From: an uncultured Salinisphaerales bacterium | GTDB lineage: Bacteria > Pseudomonadota > Gammaproteobacteria > Nevskiales > OUC007 | Assembly (NCBI GenBank): GCA_937896565.1 | Contig: CALBOV010000244.1 | Location: forward strand, 1-36,380 | Direction of reading: 5' to 3' | DNA: 36,380 bases | Shown here: piece after piece, positions 1-9,293 of the stretch | Layout of the letters: each line of letters opens with the position of its first letter | How positions within the stretch are numbered: position 1 is the first letter of the stretch | Notes under the pieces: model-generated | Seen by the model: the letters and a program-made list of their open reading frames with translations, nothing else | Told to the model about the DNA's origin: nothing | The model's database searches: none | Translations under genes and position numbers: made by a program

Positions 1-1733
1 CGGGAGATGTCCTGCTTGGATTCCACGGTTTCGTGGAAGGGCTCCCAGAAGCTTTCCAGCAGCGGTTTCCAGTCCTTCTCGCCGCGCGAGACGGCGTCGA
101 GCTCGTCCTCCAGTCGCGCGGTGAAGTCGTAATCCACGTACTGGGTGAAGTGCTCGGTCAGGAACTTGGTGACGATGCGGCCGATGTCGGTGGGGTAGAA
201 GCGCTTGGACTCCAGCTCCACGTATTCGCGCGACAGCAGCGTCGAGATGATGCTGGCGTAGGTGGACGGCCGGCCGATGTCGTATTCCTCCAGCGTCTTC
301 ACCAGGCTGGCCTCGGTGTAGCGTGGCGGCGGCTCGGTGAAATGCTGGTCGGCGGCGATGTCGCGCAGTTCCAGCACGTCGCCCTGTTCGACCGGCGGCA
401 GCGTCTTGTCGTCGTCGTCCGCCTTGGTGTCGTCGCGGCCTTCCTGGTAGACGGCGATGAAGCCCGGCTCGACCAGTGTGGAGCCGGTGGCGCGGAAGCT
501 GTGGCCGTCGCCGGCGGTCAGTGTCAGCGACACGGTGTCATAAAGCGCCGGCTGCATCTGGCTGGCCATCGCGCGCTTCCAGATCAGCTCGTAGAGCTTG
601 CTCTGGTCGCTGCTGAGGTATTTCTTCATGTCCGACGGATGCCGGGCCGCCGACGTCGGGCGCACGGCTTCGTGAGCCTCCTGCGCATTCTTGGACTTCG
701 CCTTGAACTGACGCGGCTTGTCGGGCAGCGCCTTGTCGCCGTAGCGCTCGGCGATCACCGAACGCATCTCGTGCAGGGCGTCGTTGGCCAGCGTGACCGA
801 GTCGGTACGCATGTAGGTGATGAGACCGATGGACGATCCGTCGATCTCGATGCCCTCGTAAAGCTGCTGCGCGGTGCGCATCGTGCGCGTGGTCGTGAAG
901 CCCAGCTTGCGCGAGGCCTCCTGCTGCAGCGTCGAGGTGGTGAACGGCGGCGCCGGGTTGCGGCGGCGCTGTTTCTTCTCGACCGTCTCGGCGGTCAGTG
1001 AGCCGCCGGCGGCCGCCAGCAGCGTTTCGCGGGCGCTGGTCGCGCCGGCCTCGTCGGTGAAGGTGAACTGCTCCACCTTGTCGCCGCCGAAGGTCCACAG
1101 CTTGGCGGTGAAGTCCTGCCCATCCTTCTGGACCTGGGCGTCCATCGACCAGTATTCCTGCGGCACGAACTTGTCGATCTCGTCCTCGCGCTCGACGATC
1201 AGGCGCAGGGCCGGACTCTGCACGCGGCCGGCGGACAGGCCACGCTGGACCTTGCGCCACAGCAGCGGCGAGAGGTTGAAGCCGACCAGGTAGTCCAGTG
1301 CCCGCCGCGCCTGCTGGGCGTCGACCAGATCATCGGACACATCCCGAGGCTGATTGAGGGCTTCCTGGATCGCGCGCTCGGTGATTTCGTGGAAGACGAC
1401 ACGCTGCACGCGCTTGTCGTCCAGCAGCTTGCGCTCCTTGAGAATCTCCAGCAGATGCCAGGCGATCGCCTCTCCCTCGCGGTCGGGGTCGGTGGCGAGC
1501 AGCAGCGCGTCGGATTTCTTCAGCGCGTCGACGATGGTCTTGACGTGCTTTTCGTTGCGGTCGATCACCTGGTAGCGCATGGCGAAATCCGCGCCGGGAT
1601 CGACCGCACCCTCCTTCGGGACCAGGTCGCGCACGTGGCCGTAGGAAGCGAGGACGCGGTAGTCCTTGCCGAGATACTTCTCGATGGTCTTGGCCTTGGC
1701 AGGCGATTCGACGATGACCAGGTTCTGCGCCAT
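1..1733 (-). CDS. topA: DNA topoisomerase I (3' end outside window)
   Basis: Type IA topoisomerase that relaxes negative supercoils through a 5'-phosphotyrosine intermediate in the cytoplasm. Reading the minus strand from the ATG at 1733-1731 gives an N-terminus MAQNLVIVESPAKAKTIEKY, the classic Toprim opening with its catalytic Glu in VESPAKA. ATDPDREGEAIAWH, the acidic metal-binding Toprim motif, follows near residue 85, and LSAGRVQSP near residue 165. The active-site motif GLITYMRTDS places the nucleophilic tyrosine at about residue 307 (codon 815-813), against Tyr319 in E. coli. About 577 codons are visible and the frame runs off the left edge, so the C-terminal part, including any zinc-ribbon domains, is missing. 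It follows smg and dprA on the same strand, as in many gammaproteobacteria. The family assignment is secure; only the 3' boundary is unknown. Confidence 0.97.
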   Translation of the reverse strand, partial: MAQNLVIVESPAKAKTIEKYLGKDYRVLASYGHVRDLVPKEGAVDPGADFAMRYQVIDRNEKHVKTIVDALKKSDALLLATDPDREGEAIAWHLLEILKERKLLDDKRVQRVVFHEITERAIQEALNQPRDVSDDLVDAQQARRALDYLVGFNLSPLLWRKVQRGLSAGRVQSPALRLIVEREDEIDKFVPQEYWSMDAQVQKDGQDFTAKLWTFGGDKVEQFTFTDEAGATSARETLLAAAGGSLTAETVEKKQRRRNPAPPFTTSTLQQEASRKLGFTTTRTMRTAQQLYEGIEIDGSSIGLITYMRTDSVTLANDALHEMRSVIAERYGDKALPDKPRQFKAKSKNAQEAHEAVRPTSAARHPSDMKKYLSSDQSKLYELIWKRAMASQMQPALYDTVSLTLTAGDGHSFRATGSTLVEPGFIAVYQEGRDDTKADDDDKTLPPVEQGDVLELRDIAADQHFTEPPPRYTEASLVKTLEEYDIGRPSTYASIISTLLSREYVELESKRFYPTDIGRIVTKFLTEHFTQYVDYDFTARLEDELDAVSRGEKDWKPLLESFWEPFHETVESKQDIS

Positions 1734-1931
1734 GGCGGGCGGAAACTCGTTAGTTGAATGGGGAGTCGGGGGCGCGAGCATGGCCGCGGCTCGGCAGACT
1801 TGCAAGTCGCGGCCGGCGTGAATGGCCGTCGCGGCGGCGCCCGTCCCCGCGGGGTGGGCGAGGCGAAACGGGCCCGCAAGCGCCAGGCGATCCCGGTGGT
1901 CGCGGGCGATGCCCGTCCGGTGAACCGGGTG

Positions 1932-1966
1932 CGGCCTCCGGTGCCGCGAGCGGGCGCCGGAGGCCG
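1932..1966 (-). terminator. GC-rich hairpin between smg and topA
   Basis: A perfect 10-bp stem (1932-1941 paired with 1957-1966) with a 15-nt loop lies 8 bp beyond the smg stop codon and about 200 bp before topA. There is no U tract on the minus strand, so it may be a factor-assisted terminator, an attenuator or an mRNA-stabilising structure. The rest of the 240-bp gap (1734-1973) holds nothing else recognisable; it may contain the topA promoter. Confidence 0.4.
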
Positions 1967-1973
1967 GTTGGCA

Positions 1974-2447
1974 TCAGTGCAGCGCTTCGGCGTAGCCCTG
2001 AAACACCAGGTCTTCCATCCGTGCGTAGGCTTCCTCGTGCTCGGGCTGGTTGAACAGCACCATCAGCACCACCCACTTCACGTGCTCTTCCTCGACCGCA
2101 TCATCGTCCAGCGCCATCAGGCGCTCGATGACGAGTTCGCGGCCGTCGGGGTGGAGGATGCCGAGGTTTTCCAGATGCATCAGCAACCCGCGGCAGCCGG
2201 TGGACAGACGCGCGATTTCCTCGGCGGCGTAGACCCTGGATGCGGTGGTGCTGGTGACGGTGTCGCTGGAGCGCTTGCGCGACTCCAGGCCTTCCAGCCA
2301 GTCGAAGGCGTGGCTGATCGCCTCGTCGGGAAAGCCGGCGGCTTCCAGTTCTTCCCGGAGTGGGCTGCCGTCGTAACGGGCTTCGATTTCTTCTTCCAGG
2401 TAGTTCTCAAAGAGGTAAAGGAGGACGTCGAGCACGTTTTCCTTCAT
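1974..2447 (-). CDS. smg: Smg family protein (DUF494)
   Basis: A 157-residue protein of the Smg/DUF494 family, found between dprA (smf) and topA in many gammaproteobacteria; its biochemical role is not established. The start MKENVLDVLLYLFENYLEEE closely resembles the family N-terminus (hydrophobic helix LLYLFENY followed by acidic residues). The motif LEAAGF then INDAFDWLEGL-type spacing is kept here as LEAAGFPDEAISHAFDWLEGL, and the C-terminal half is also acidic and helical. An ATG further upstream at 2522 would add 25 residues unlike the family. The ATG at 2447 is preceded by AAGGG at a good spacing, which decides the start. It lies downstream of dprA on the same strand with a gap of about 115 bp. 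Probably cytoplasmic: no signal peptide or membrane segment is seen. Confidence 0.92.
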   Translation of the reverse strand: MKENVLDVLLYLFENYLEEEIEARYDGSPLREELEAAGFPDEAISHAFDWLEGLESRKRSSDTVTSTTASRVYAAEEIARLSTGCRGLLMHLENLGILHPDGRELVIERLMALDDDAVEEEHVKWVVLMVLFNQPEHEEAYARMEDLVFQGYAEALH

Positions 2448-2562
2448 GTCGTTTGCCCTTGAGTTGGGCCTGTCTGCGCAGGCGTGGTACCGGTTTCGGT
2501 TGATGTGAAACAACGGCATCACTCACCCAAGCCGTGTGCTTCACAGCGCGGTTCTTCACGAT

Positions 2563-3681
2563 TCAGTGTGCAGATGACAATCGCATGAAAAGTCCGCTAG
2601 AGCCGGGGGCGATCGCACCGTCCAACTCTAGGACCAGCAGCATGGAAGAAACCGCCTCGACGGTCAATCCGGTCCTGTCCACGAGCTGGTTCAGCGACAC
2701 TGGAGAGTCGCCCATGGCCTCCAGCAGTCGCCGGTAGTCGGCGTCGTAGCGGTTGTCCTGCGATGGCGGCGGTGGCTTAGCCGAGGTGTCTTTCGCGCCG
2801 GGCACCCAGTTGATCCGCCCGGCCAGCGGTTCGAGGATGTCTTCGGCGGTTTCCACCAGCGTGGCGCCGTCGCGGATCAGCCGGTGGCAGCCACGCGCGA
2901 GCACGTTGTGGATGGAGCCGGGGATGGCGAACACGTCCCGATTCTGTTCCATGGCATCACGCGCGGTGATCAGGGAACCGGATTCGGTTGCCGCCTCGAC
3001 GACCAGCACGCCCAGAGCCAGACCGCTGATGATGCGGTTGCGGCGAGGGAAGTGCTCGGCCTTGGGCGGCGTACCCGGCGGCCATTCCGACACCAGTGCC
3101 CCTTCGGCGGCGATCTGGTGGGCGAGGTCGTGATGCGCGGCGGGATAGACCCGGTCCAGCCCGGTGCCGCAGACGGCGATGGTCAGGCCGCCGGCGTCCA
3201 GCGCACCGCGATGCGCCTCGCCGTCGATGCCCAGGGCCAGGCCGCTGGTGATCGTGAGCCCGCGCGAGGCCAGCGACCGGGCGAAGGCCTGCGCGTTTTC
3301 CTTGCCCTGCGGCGTCGGGTTGCGGCTGCCGACGATGGCGAGCTGCGGCAGCTTCAGTACCTCCGGATCGCCCGTCACGAACAGCGCGGGTGGCGGCGTG
3401 GGGATTTGTAGCAGCACCTCGGGGTACGCGGAGTCATCACGCGTGATCAGGTGGCGGTCGGGGCTTGCGTCCAGCCAGCGCAGGTCGTCGTCGACCGCGG
3501 CCGGCACCGCGTCCAGCGCGGCGGCTACCGACGCGGGGATTCCGGCGCGCTCACGCTCGCGGGGCGAGGCCGACAGCGCCCGGTCGGGGTGACCGAAGGC
3601 GTCAAGCAGGCGCTGGATTCGAACCGGACCGAGACCCGGCGTGCGCAGCAGTTGCAGCCAGGGGCGTCGGCGGTCAGGCAT
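2563..3681 (-). CDS. dprA: DNA processing protein DprA (Smf)
   Basis: Binds incoming single-stranded DNA and loads RecA during natural transformation; many non-competent bacteria also keep it. The 372-residue product has a short N-terminal helix-hairpin-helix/SAM-like region (about 1-60; RTPGLGPVRIQRLL). A Rossmann-like core follows (about 110-270) with the hallmark motifs AIVGSRNPT (115-123), TSGLALGIDGEAH (145-157), CGTGLDRVYP (171-180) and FPRRNRIISGLA (211-222). A C-terminal winged-helix domain (about 315-372; SLNQLVDRTGLTVEAVSSML) completes it. The ATG at 3681 gives the usual family length and a sensible N-terminus, but no strong ribosome site is visible. A GTG at 3744 would add 21 arginine-rich residues and also lacks good spacing. 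It lies between the LysM gene and smg on the same strand. Confidence 0.95.
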   Translation of the reverse strand: MPDRRRPWLQLLRTPGLGPVRIQRLLDAFGHPDRALSASPRERERAGIPASVAAALDAVPAAVDDDLRWLDASPDRHLITRDDSAYPEVLLQIPTPPPALFVTGDPEVLKLPQLAIVGSRNPTPQGKENAQAFARSLASRGLTITSGLALGIDGEAHRGALDAGGLTIAVCGTGLDRVYPAAHHDLAHQIAAEGALVSEWPPGTPPKAEHFPRRNRIISGLALGVLVVEAATESGSLITARDAMEQNRDVFAIPGSIHNVLARGCHRLIRDGATLVETAEDILEPLAGRINWVPGAKDTSAKPPPPSQDNRYDADYRRLLEAMGDSPVSLNQLVDRTGLTVEAVSSMLLVLELDGAIAPGSSGLFMRLSSAH

Positions 3682-3788
3682 CAGGGCAGCTTCGGTGGGT
3701 TCATGCCGCCGGGCGTCCGGCCGACGCAGCCGGGCTTTCCGCACTCCTGCCGTGTCGATCGCTCATCCGGGGCGTGAACCAGACAGCG

Positions 3789-4898
3789 CTAACGTCCGCC
3801 TTGCGGGTTCCTGACCTTGTCCAGCACGTGCGCGGGCCGGAACGCTTCCATGACGAGGCCGTAGGAGAACTGATCGTAGGTCTTGAACACCAGCAGCGTG
3901 CCCGCGTGCTGATCGGGCAACTGAATCTTGCCGTAGCCGCTCTTGTACGGGTCGGACACCTTGCGGCCGGCCTGATAAATGCTCAGCACATGGCCCGGGT
4001 TCAGACCGTCGGTCCGACCGCGGTTCAGGGCGACGATGGCGTACTGCCCGATCTGCGACACACCTTCATAGACGCTGACGATGCGACCTTCGATGTCCAC
4101 GGTCGGCGCGTGCGGGAAAAAGTTGGCGCTGAACACCTCGGCTTCCGACGGCAGCATGTGGTCGCCGATGAGGATCTCGCGCTGCGAGTCGAGCACACGG
4201 GCGACGGCCGGCGTGCCGTAGTCCAGCACTTCGACATCGCCGATCGGGATTGCCTCGACGCCCAGCACCTTGTTGTCGTCGGGATCGCGGTAGGTCTCGC
4301 CGCGGCGCACGATCTGATAGTCGGTGATGTCATTTTCCGGCAAGCGCATGACATAGACCGACATGCCCTCGGCACCGATGAGATGCTCACCCGCGAACTC
4401 GAGAATGTAGGGGGCATTCTTCAGCATCTCGGCCTCGATCAGCCGCGGTCCGCGCAGGAAGTTGCGGATCGCGTCGATCGGGATCGTCGGAATGGCGGCA
4501 TCCAGTGGCAGGTTGCGCACGCGTGGCGACAGGCGTTCCACGCCCAGGCCGCCGCGACGAATCTGCGGTTTGCCGTCTACCCAGACCAGCAGCAGCTCGT
4601 CCCCGGGGAAGATCAGGTGGGGGTTGTTCACCTGCGGATTGACGTACCAGACCTCGGGCCACAGCCAGGGGTCACGCAGGAAGTAGCTGGCGATGTCCCA
4701 CAGCGTGTCGCCTTTCTTGACGATGTACTTCAGCGGGGCGTTGTCGGCGACCTCGACCACCGGGGGCGGAGCGGTCGGTTCCACCGGGGGAGGCGGGGTC
4801 TCGGCGACGGGCATGGGCGCTGGCGCCGGATCGCTGGCACAGCCGAGCAGCAGGCAGGCGCCGGCAATTGAAGACAGCAACGGTTTATACTTCGTCAT
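3789..4898 (-). CDS. LysM domain lipoprotein
   Basis: A probable periplasmic, peptidoglycan-binding lipoprotein of 369 residues. Residues 1-20 form a lipoprotein signal ending in the lipobox LLGC (Cys20). A proline-rich linker follows (about 24-50). A LysM domain then covers about 57-107 (YIVKKGDTLWDIASYFLRDP, then NPQVNNPHLIFPGDELLL). The remaining 260 residues are a conserved region of unknown function typical of LysM proteins encoded next to dprA and def. The ATG at 4898 is chosen over one at 4919 because GGGAGTGGGGAC precedes it and the signal peptide then starts cleanly. It is divergent from def across about 100 bp and is the first gene of the minus-strand LysM-dprA-smg-topA group. Its exact role is unknown; a link to cell-wall maintenance is inferred from the domain. 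Confidence 0.92.
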   Translation of the reverse strand: MTKYKPLLSSIAGACLLLGCASDPAPAPMPVAETPPPPVEPTAPPPVVEVADNAPLKYIVKKGDTLWDIASYFLRDPWLWPEVWYVNPQVNNPHLIFPGDELLLVWVDGKPQIRRGGLGVERLSPRVRNLPLDAAIPTIPIDAIRNFLRGPRLIEAEMLKNAPYILEFAGEHLIGAEGMSVYVMRLPENDITDYQIVRRGETYRDPDDNKVLGVEAIPIGDVEVLDYGTPAVARVLDSQREILIGDHMLPSEAEVFSANFFPHAPTVDIEGRIVSVYEGVSQIGQYAIVALNRGRTDGLNPGHVLSIYQAGRKVSDPYKSGYGKIQLPDQHAGTLLVFKTYDQFSYGLVMEAFRPAHVLDKVRNPQGGR

Positions 4899-4998
4899 TC
4901 GCGTCCCCACTCCCAACATCGCGGCTGACAGGACGAGTGGCTACAGGAGTCAGCGCTAGACTTCACCAGCCACATCAAGTTGTTGCGAGCAATTTAGC

Positions 4999-5505
4999 AT
5001 GGCAATCCTGAAAATTCTCCACCATCCCGATCCTCGCCTCCGCAACGCCGGAAAACCGGTTGAACAATTCGATGACGATCTGCAAACGCTGATCGACGAC
5101 ATGTTCGAGACCATGTACGACGCGCCCGGCGTCGGCCTGGCCGCGACCCAGGTCGGTATCGCGTTGCGCCTGGCCGTCATGGATTGCTCGGAGCAAAAGG
5201 ATTCCCCGATCGTGATGATCAATCCCGAGATCATCGCCCGGGAGGAACCCGAGATCGTCGAGGAAGGCTGTCTGTCGGTGCCGGGTCACTATGACCGGGT
5301 CGAGCGTCACGGCCGGACCACGGTCCGCGCGCAGGATCGCCACGGTGAAACCTATGAACTCACCGGCGAGGGGTTGCTGGCGCAATGCATCCAGCACGAG
5401 ATCGACCATCTCGACGGCAAGCTCTACATCGACTACCTGTCGCAGCTGAAACGCAACCGCATCCGCCGCAAGCTCGAAAAGCAGCAGCGTCAGGCCGAGG
5501 CCTGA
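4999..5505 (+). CDS. def: Peptide deformylase
   Basis: Removes the N-formyl group from nascent proteins; a metal-dependent hydrolase acting at the ribosome exit. All three signature motifs of the 168-residue product are intact: GVGLAATQ (44-51), EGCLS (89-93, metal-ligand Cys91) and HEIDH (133-137, two metal-ligand histidines and the catalytic Glu). The length is normal. The basic C-terminal helix ([13 protein letters not shown]) is typical and contributes to ribosome binding in E. coli. It is the first gene of a def-fmt-rsmB operon, with 28 bp to fmt. No obvious Shine-Dalgarno precedes the ATG. Confidence 0.98.
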   Translation: MAILKILHHPDPRLRNAGKPVEQFDDDLQTLIDDMFETMYDAPGVGLAATQVGIALRLAVMDCSEQKDSPIVMINPEIIAREEPEIVEEGCLSVPGHYDRVERHGRTTVRAQDRHGETYELTGEGLLAQCIQHEIDHLDGKLYIDYLSQLKRNRIRRKLEKQQRQAEA

Positions 5506-5533
5506 TCCCCTCGCTCCTCCCGGTACTCCCCTC

Positions 5534-6466
5534 ATGAAAGTGGTCTACGCCGGTACGCCGGATTTCGCGGTGCCGCCGCTGCAGGCGCTGGTCGATGCCG
5601 GTTTCGAGGTCTGCCGCGTGTACACGCAGCCGGACCGTCCCGCCGGGCGTGGTCGTATGCCTCGGCCCAGTCCGGTGAAGGTGCTGGCCGAATCCCTGGA
5701 TCTGCCGGTGCGTCAGCCGAAAACGCTGCGCGACGATGAAACGCAGCAGGCACTGGCGGCCGTTGAGGCCGACGTCATGGTCGTGGTCGCCTACGGACTG
5801 ATTCTTCCGCCGCCGGTGTTGAGCCTGCCCCGCCTGGGTTGCGTGAACATTCATGCCTCGCTGCTGCCGCGCTGGCGTGGCGCGGCGCCGATACAGCGCT
5901 CCATCCTGGCCGGTGACGACGAGACCGGCGTGAGCCTGATGCAGATGGATGACGGGCTGGATACCGGTCCGGTGCTCAGGCGCGCGGCGCTGCCGCTGAC
6001 AGGGCGCGAGAATGCCCAGCAGGTGCATGATGCCCTGGCGCAACTGGGCGCCGAGCATCTTGTGTCCTGTCTGATCGGGCTGGACCGCGGAACGCTGCGA
6101 CCGATTCCCCAGACGGACGACGGCGCGACCTACGCGCGCAAGCTCGACAAGGCAGAGGCCGAGCTTGACTGGACCCTGCCGGCCGAATCGCTGGATCGCG
6201 CCGTGCGCGCCTATAACCCCTGGCCCGTCGCGTTCTCGCCGCTGGCCGGCGAACCGGTGCGCATCTGGTCTGCCGAGCCACATGTGGCGAGTCTCCCGCG
6301 TGGTACGCCCGGGGAGGTGGTCGCGGTGTCGGAGGCTGGTGTCGATGTGACCTGCGGTGCCGGCCTGCTCCGCATCCTCGAATTGCAGTTCCCCGGCAAA
6401 CGGCGCATGCCGGCGGCCGAGGCGGCGCGCGGTCGATCACTGCTGGGCCAGCAGTTCGGATCTTGA
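5534..6466 (+). CDS. fmt: Methionyl-tRNA formyltransferase
   Basis: Formylates initiator Met-tRNA with 10-formyl-tetrahydrofolate. The 310-residue product has the N-terminal formyltransferase fold (about 1-190) with the opening [17 protein letters not shown] and the folate/catalytic motif [17 protein letters not shown]. This contains Asn105 and His107, and Asp143 follows in DDGLDTG. A C-terminal tRNA-binding OB-like domain covers about 205-305 ([19 protein letters not shown]). The length is as expected. It lies 28 bp after def and its stop codon overlaps the rsmB start by 4 nt, so the three genes are almost certainly co-transcribed. Confidence 0.98.
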   Translation: MKVVYAGTPDFAVPPLQALVDAGFEVCRVYTQPDRPAGRGRMPRPSPVKVLAESLDLPVRQPKTLRDDETQQALAAVEADVMVVVAYGLILPPPVLSLPRLGCVNIHASLLPRWRGAAPIQRSILAGDDETGVSLMQMDDGLDTGPVLRRAALPLTGRENAQQVHDALAQLGAEHLVSCLIGLDRGTLRPIPQTDDGATYARKLDKAEAELDWTLPAESLDRAVRAYNPWPVAFSPLAGEPVRIWSAEPHVASLPRGTPGEVVAVSEAGVDVTCGAGLLRILELQFPGKRRMPAAEAARGRSLLGQQFGS

Positions 6467-7722
6467 AGGCCGACGCCCGAGCGGAGGCGGCGCGCGCGGT
6501 CGCGGCCGTGTTGTCCGGCCGGTCGCTGGAGGATGCGCTGGCCGCCTGTCCCCCGTTTCCCGATGCTCGTGACAAGGCTTTCGTTCGCGTGCTGGCCAGT
6601 GCCGTGTTGCGGGACTGGCGGGCGCTGGATGCGCTGATCCGGCGCATGGTCCAGCGGCCACCTCAACCACTGGTGTCCGCATTGCTCGCGGTGGGCCTGA
6701 CCCAGTTGCGGTCACTGGATACCGCCGATCATGCGGCCGTGTCCGCCACGGTGGACGCAACCCGCCCGCTGGGCGTGCCCAAGGCGCGGGGATTGGTCAA
6801 CGCGATTCTTCGGCGGTATCAGCGGGAGCGGTCGGCGCTGGAGGCCGGTCTGCCTCGGGTTTGGCTGCCCCCCTGGCTGGCTGACGCGATCCGGGCGGAC
6901 TGGGGCGATCAGGCATCGGAGGTGATGTCGCAATCACGGGTGCCGGGGCCAATGACGCTGCGGGTCAACCGGCGCCGCCTGTCGCGGCAGGCGGCCGCCG
7001 ATCGGCTGACCACCGATGGTCACGCGGTTCGCGCCCTGGAGGGTTTGTCCGACGCGTTGGTGCTCGACCAGGCCGTCGACGTCGCCGCCCTGCCGGGGTT
7101 CGCCGAGGGCTGGTTGTCGGTGCAGGACGCATCGGCGCAGCGGGCCGCCGACGTGCTCGCTCCCCGCGACGGCGAGCGGATTCTGGATGCCTGCGCGGCG
7201 CCCGGCGGCAAGACCGCGCATCTGCTGGAGCGGGCCGATGTCGAGGTGACCGCGCTGGATGTCGACGCCGGTCGCCTGGATCGAGTCGGCCAGACGCTGG
7301 ACCGGCTGGGCCTGCGGGCCCGCCTCGTCGCCGCGGATGCTGGCGCGCCGGAGGCCTGGTGGGACGGCGAGCCGTTCGACGCCATTCTGCTGGATGCCCC
7401 CTGCTCGGGGACGGGCGTGATCCGTCGCCATCCCGACATTCCCTGGCTGCGCCGGCCCGCGGACCTGCCGCGGCTGGCCGATATCCAGCGCCGTCTGCTG
7501 GATGCGCTGTGGCCGCTGGTGCGGCCCGGCGGCCGCCTGGTCTACGCCACCTGTTCCATCCTGACCGCGGAAAACGCCGGACTGGTGGGACCGTGGTCGA
7601 AGGCCCATCCCGACGCGTCGCCACGACCGTTCGGCGGCTGGGGGCAACCGGCCGGCCCTGGCCGGCGCATCCAGCCTGGCGGCGACTACGATGGGTTCTT
7701 CTACACTGCGTTCGAGAAATGA
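6463..7722 (+). CDS. rsmB: 16S rRNA (cytosine-967-C5)-methyltransferase
   Basis: SAM-dependent m5C methyltransferase acting on 16S rRNA position 967. Of its 419 residues, about 1-130 form the NusB-like RNA-binding domain ([25 protein letters not shown]). The Rossmann methyltransferase follows with the SAM motif [16 protein letters not shown] (241-256), DAPCSGTG (311-318, Cys314) and the catalytic-cysteine motif YATCSI (Cys364). The start is a TTG overlapping the fmt stop as TTGA. No better start is seen in this frame, and the N-terminus fits the family. The overlap suggests translational coupling. Confidence 0.96.
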   Translation: MKADARAEAARAVAAVLSGRSLEDALAACPPFPDARDKAFVRVLASAVLRDWRALDALIRRMVQRPPQPLVSALLAVGLTQLRSLDTADHAAVSATVDATRPLGVPKARGLVNAILRRYQRERSALEAGLPRVWLPPWLADAIRADWGDQASEVMSQSRVPGPMTLRVNRRRLSRQAAADRLTTDGHAVRALEGLSDALVLDQAVDVAALPGFAEGWLSVQDASAQRAADVLAPRDGERILDACAAPGGKTAHLLERADVEVTALDVDAGRLDRVGQTLDRLGLRARLVAADAGAPEAWWDGEPFDAILLDAPCSGTGVIRRHPDIPWLRRPADLPRLADIQRRLLDALWPLVRPGGRLVYATCSILTAENAGLVGPWSKAHPDASPRPFGGWGQPAGPGRRIQPGGDYDGFFYTAFEK

Positions 7723-7747
7723 CGGGACGGTCTCGTTCCCGTGTTTT
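7722..7747 (+). terminator. Weak hairpin plus T4 after rsmB
   Basis: A 6-bp stem, ACGGGA (7722-7727) paired with TCCCGT (7737-7742), is followed by GTTTT. It begins at the last base of rsmB and may end the def-fmt-rsmB transcript. The stem is short, so read-through into trkA is likely. Confidence 0.35.
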
Positions 7748-7762
7748 CCCGGGAGGACGAAA

Positions 7763-7909
7763 TTGACTTGTCAGTCAGTCGGGCCAGCCGTAAGGTGCGC
7801 AACCAATGGGAGTCCGGGGCTGTTGATGGCGCGTTCTGCGGCGGTGATGCGTTTCACCTCACGGCCCGCGTGCGCCCGAATCCCGACTGAATCCCCGGGC
7901 TCCGCGTGA
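7763..7909 (+). CDS. Possible 48-codon leader ORF overlapping trkA
   Basis: A short frame opens with TTG at 7763, preceded by GGGAGGA (7751-7757) at a workable spacing. It runs 48 codons and stops at TGA 7907-7909, which overlaps the trkA GTG start in the arrangement GTGA. trkA itself has no visible Shine-Dalgarno (CCGGGCTCCGC precedes its GTG), and a stop at 7888-7890 blocks an upstream trkA start. Ribosomes finishing this ORF could re-initiate at trkA. The encoded peptide resembles nothing I recognise, and its composition does not by itself argue for a functional protein. The role may be only in coupling, or the frame may be chance. Confidence 0.35.
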   Translation: MTCQSVGPAVRCATNGSPGLLMARSAAVMRFTSRPACARIPTESPGSA

Positions 7910-9279
7910 AGATCATCATTCTCGGCGCCGGGCAGGTGGGTTCCACGCTTGCGGAGAATCTCGCCGACGAGAACAACGACGTCACCGTCGTCGATACCAA
8001 CGCCGGGCTGTTGCAGGATCTGGCTGACCGGCTGGACATCCGCACGGTGCACGGATCGGCGTCCTACCCGAACATCCTGCGCCAGGCCGGTGCCGACGAC
8101 GCCGACATGGTCATCGCGGTCACCGATTCTGACGAGATCAACATGATCGCCTGTCAGATCGCCTACACGCTGTTCCATACCCCCACCAAGATCGCCCGCG
8201 TTCGTGCCGCCGAGTACCTGAGCGAGAAAAACCTGTTCAATCAGGAAGCGCTGCCGGTGGACATGCACATCAGCCCCGAGCAGCTGGTCACCGACTACAT
8301 CCGGCGGCTGATCAAGTATCCGGGCGCCTTGCAGGTCGTCGATTTCGCCGAGGGACGGGTGCGTCTGGTCGGCGTGCGTGCCTACTACGGCGGGCCGCTG
8401 GTCGGTCAGGAACTGCGCGAACTGGCCCACCACATTCCGGGCGTGGAAACGCGCGTCGCCGCGATCTACCGCCGCGGCAAGCCGATCATCCCCGAGGGCG
8501 ATACGGTCATCGAGGCCGAGGACGAGATCTTTTTCGTCGCCGACCAGCGCGATATCTCCAAGGTGATCTCCGAGCTGCGCAAGACCGACAAGGAGGTCAA
8601 GCGCGTGATCCTCGCCGGCGGCGGCAACATCGGTCTTCGCCTCGCGCGCGCGCTCGAAGGGCATTGCCAGGTCAAGCTGATCGAGCGGTCACGCGAGCGG
8701 GCGCGCCACCTGGCCGAGCAGCTCAACCACACCGTGGTGCTGGTCGGTGATGCTGCTAGCGAGAACCTGCTGCTGGAGGAGCACATCGAATCGGCCGACG
8801 TGTTCTGTGCCGTGACCAACGACGACGAGGCGAACATCCTGTCGGCGATGCTCGCCAAGCAGCTCGGCGCGCGCAAGGCGATGGCGCTGATCAACCGGCT
8901 GGCCTACGTGGACCTGGTCGAGGGCGGGGCGGTGGATATCGCGATCTCGCCGCAGCAGTCCACGGTGTCGGCCCTGCTGGCCCATGTTCGGCGTGGCGAT
9001 GTCGTGCGCGTGCACAACCTGCGCCGCGGTGCCGCCGAGGCCATCGAGGCCGTCGCGCACGGGGACCCCAAGTCGTCCAAGGTCGTGGGCCGTCGGGTTG
9101 ACGAAATCAACCTGCCCAAGGGGGCGACGATCGGTGCGATCGTGCGCGGTGATCAGGTGCTGATGGCGCATCATGACACCGTGATCGAGCCCGAAGACCA
9201 CGTGATCCTGTTCATTGTCGACAAGGCGCTGACCCCCAAGGTGGAACGCCTGTTTCAGGTGGGCGTCACGTTCATCTGA
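7906..9279 (+). CDS. trkA: Trk system potassium transporter peripheral subunit TrkA
   Basis: Cytoplasmic NAD(H)-binding regulator that gates the TrkH K+ channel. The 457-residue product shows the expected duplication. The first RCK-N domain (about 1-120) has the dinucleotide loop [13 protein letters not shown]. An RCK-C domain follows (about 140-220), then a second RCK-N (about 230-350; [16 protein letters not shown]) and a second RCK-C (about 370-455). Acidic strand-end residues after both glycine loops (VVDTN, LIERS) fit NAD binding. It starts with GTG, and trkH follows 14 bp downstream, so the two subunits form one operon. K+ uptake of this type supports osmotic adaptation, but the sequence gives no direct sign of its regulation. 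Confidence 0.97.
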   Translation: MKIIILGAGQVGSTLAENLADENNDVTVVDTNAGLLQDLADRLDIRTVHGSASYPNILRQAGADDADMVIAVTDSDEINMIACQIAYTLFHTPTKIARVRAAEYLSEKNLFNQEALPVDMHISPEQLVTDYIRRLIKYPGALQVVDFAEGRVRLVGVRAYYGGPLVGQELRELAHHIPGVETRVAAIYRRGKPIIPEGDTVIEAEDEIFFVADQRDISKVISELRKTDKEVKRVILAGGGNIGLRLARALEGHCQVKLIERSRERARHLAEQLNHTVVLVGDAASENLLLEEHIESADVFCAVTNDDEANILSAMLAKQLGARKAMALINRLAYVDLVEGGAVDIAISPQQSTVSALLAHVRRGDVVRVHNLRRGAAEAIEAVAHGDPKSSKVVGRRVDEINLPKGATIGAIVRGDQVLMAHHDTVIEPEDHVILFIVDKALTPKVERLFQVGVTFI

Positions 9280-9293
9280 AGCATGCTTTCCTG

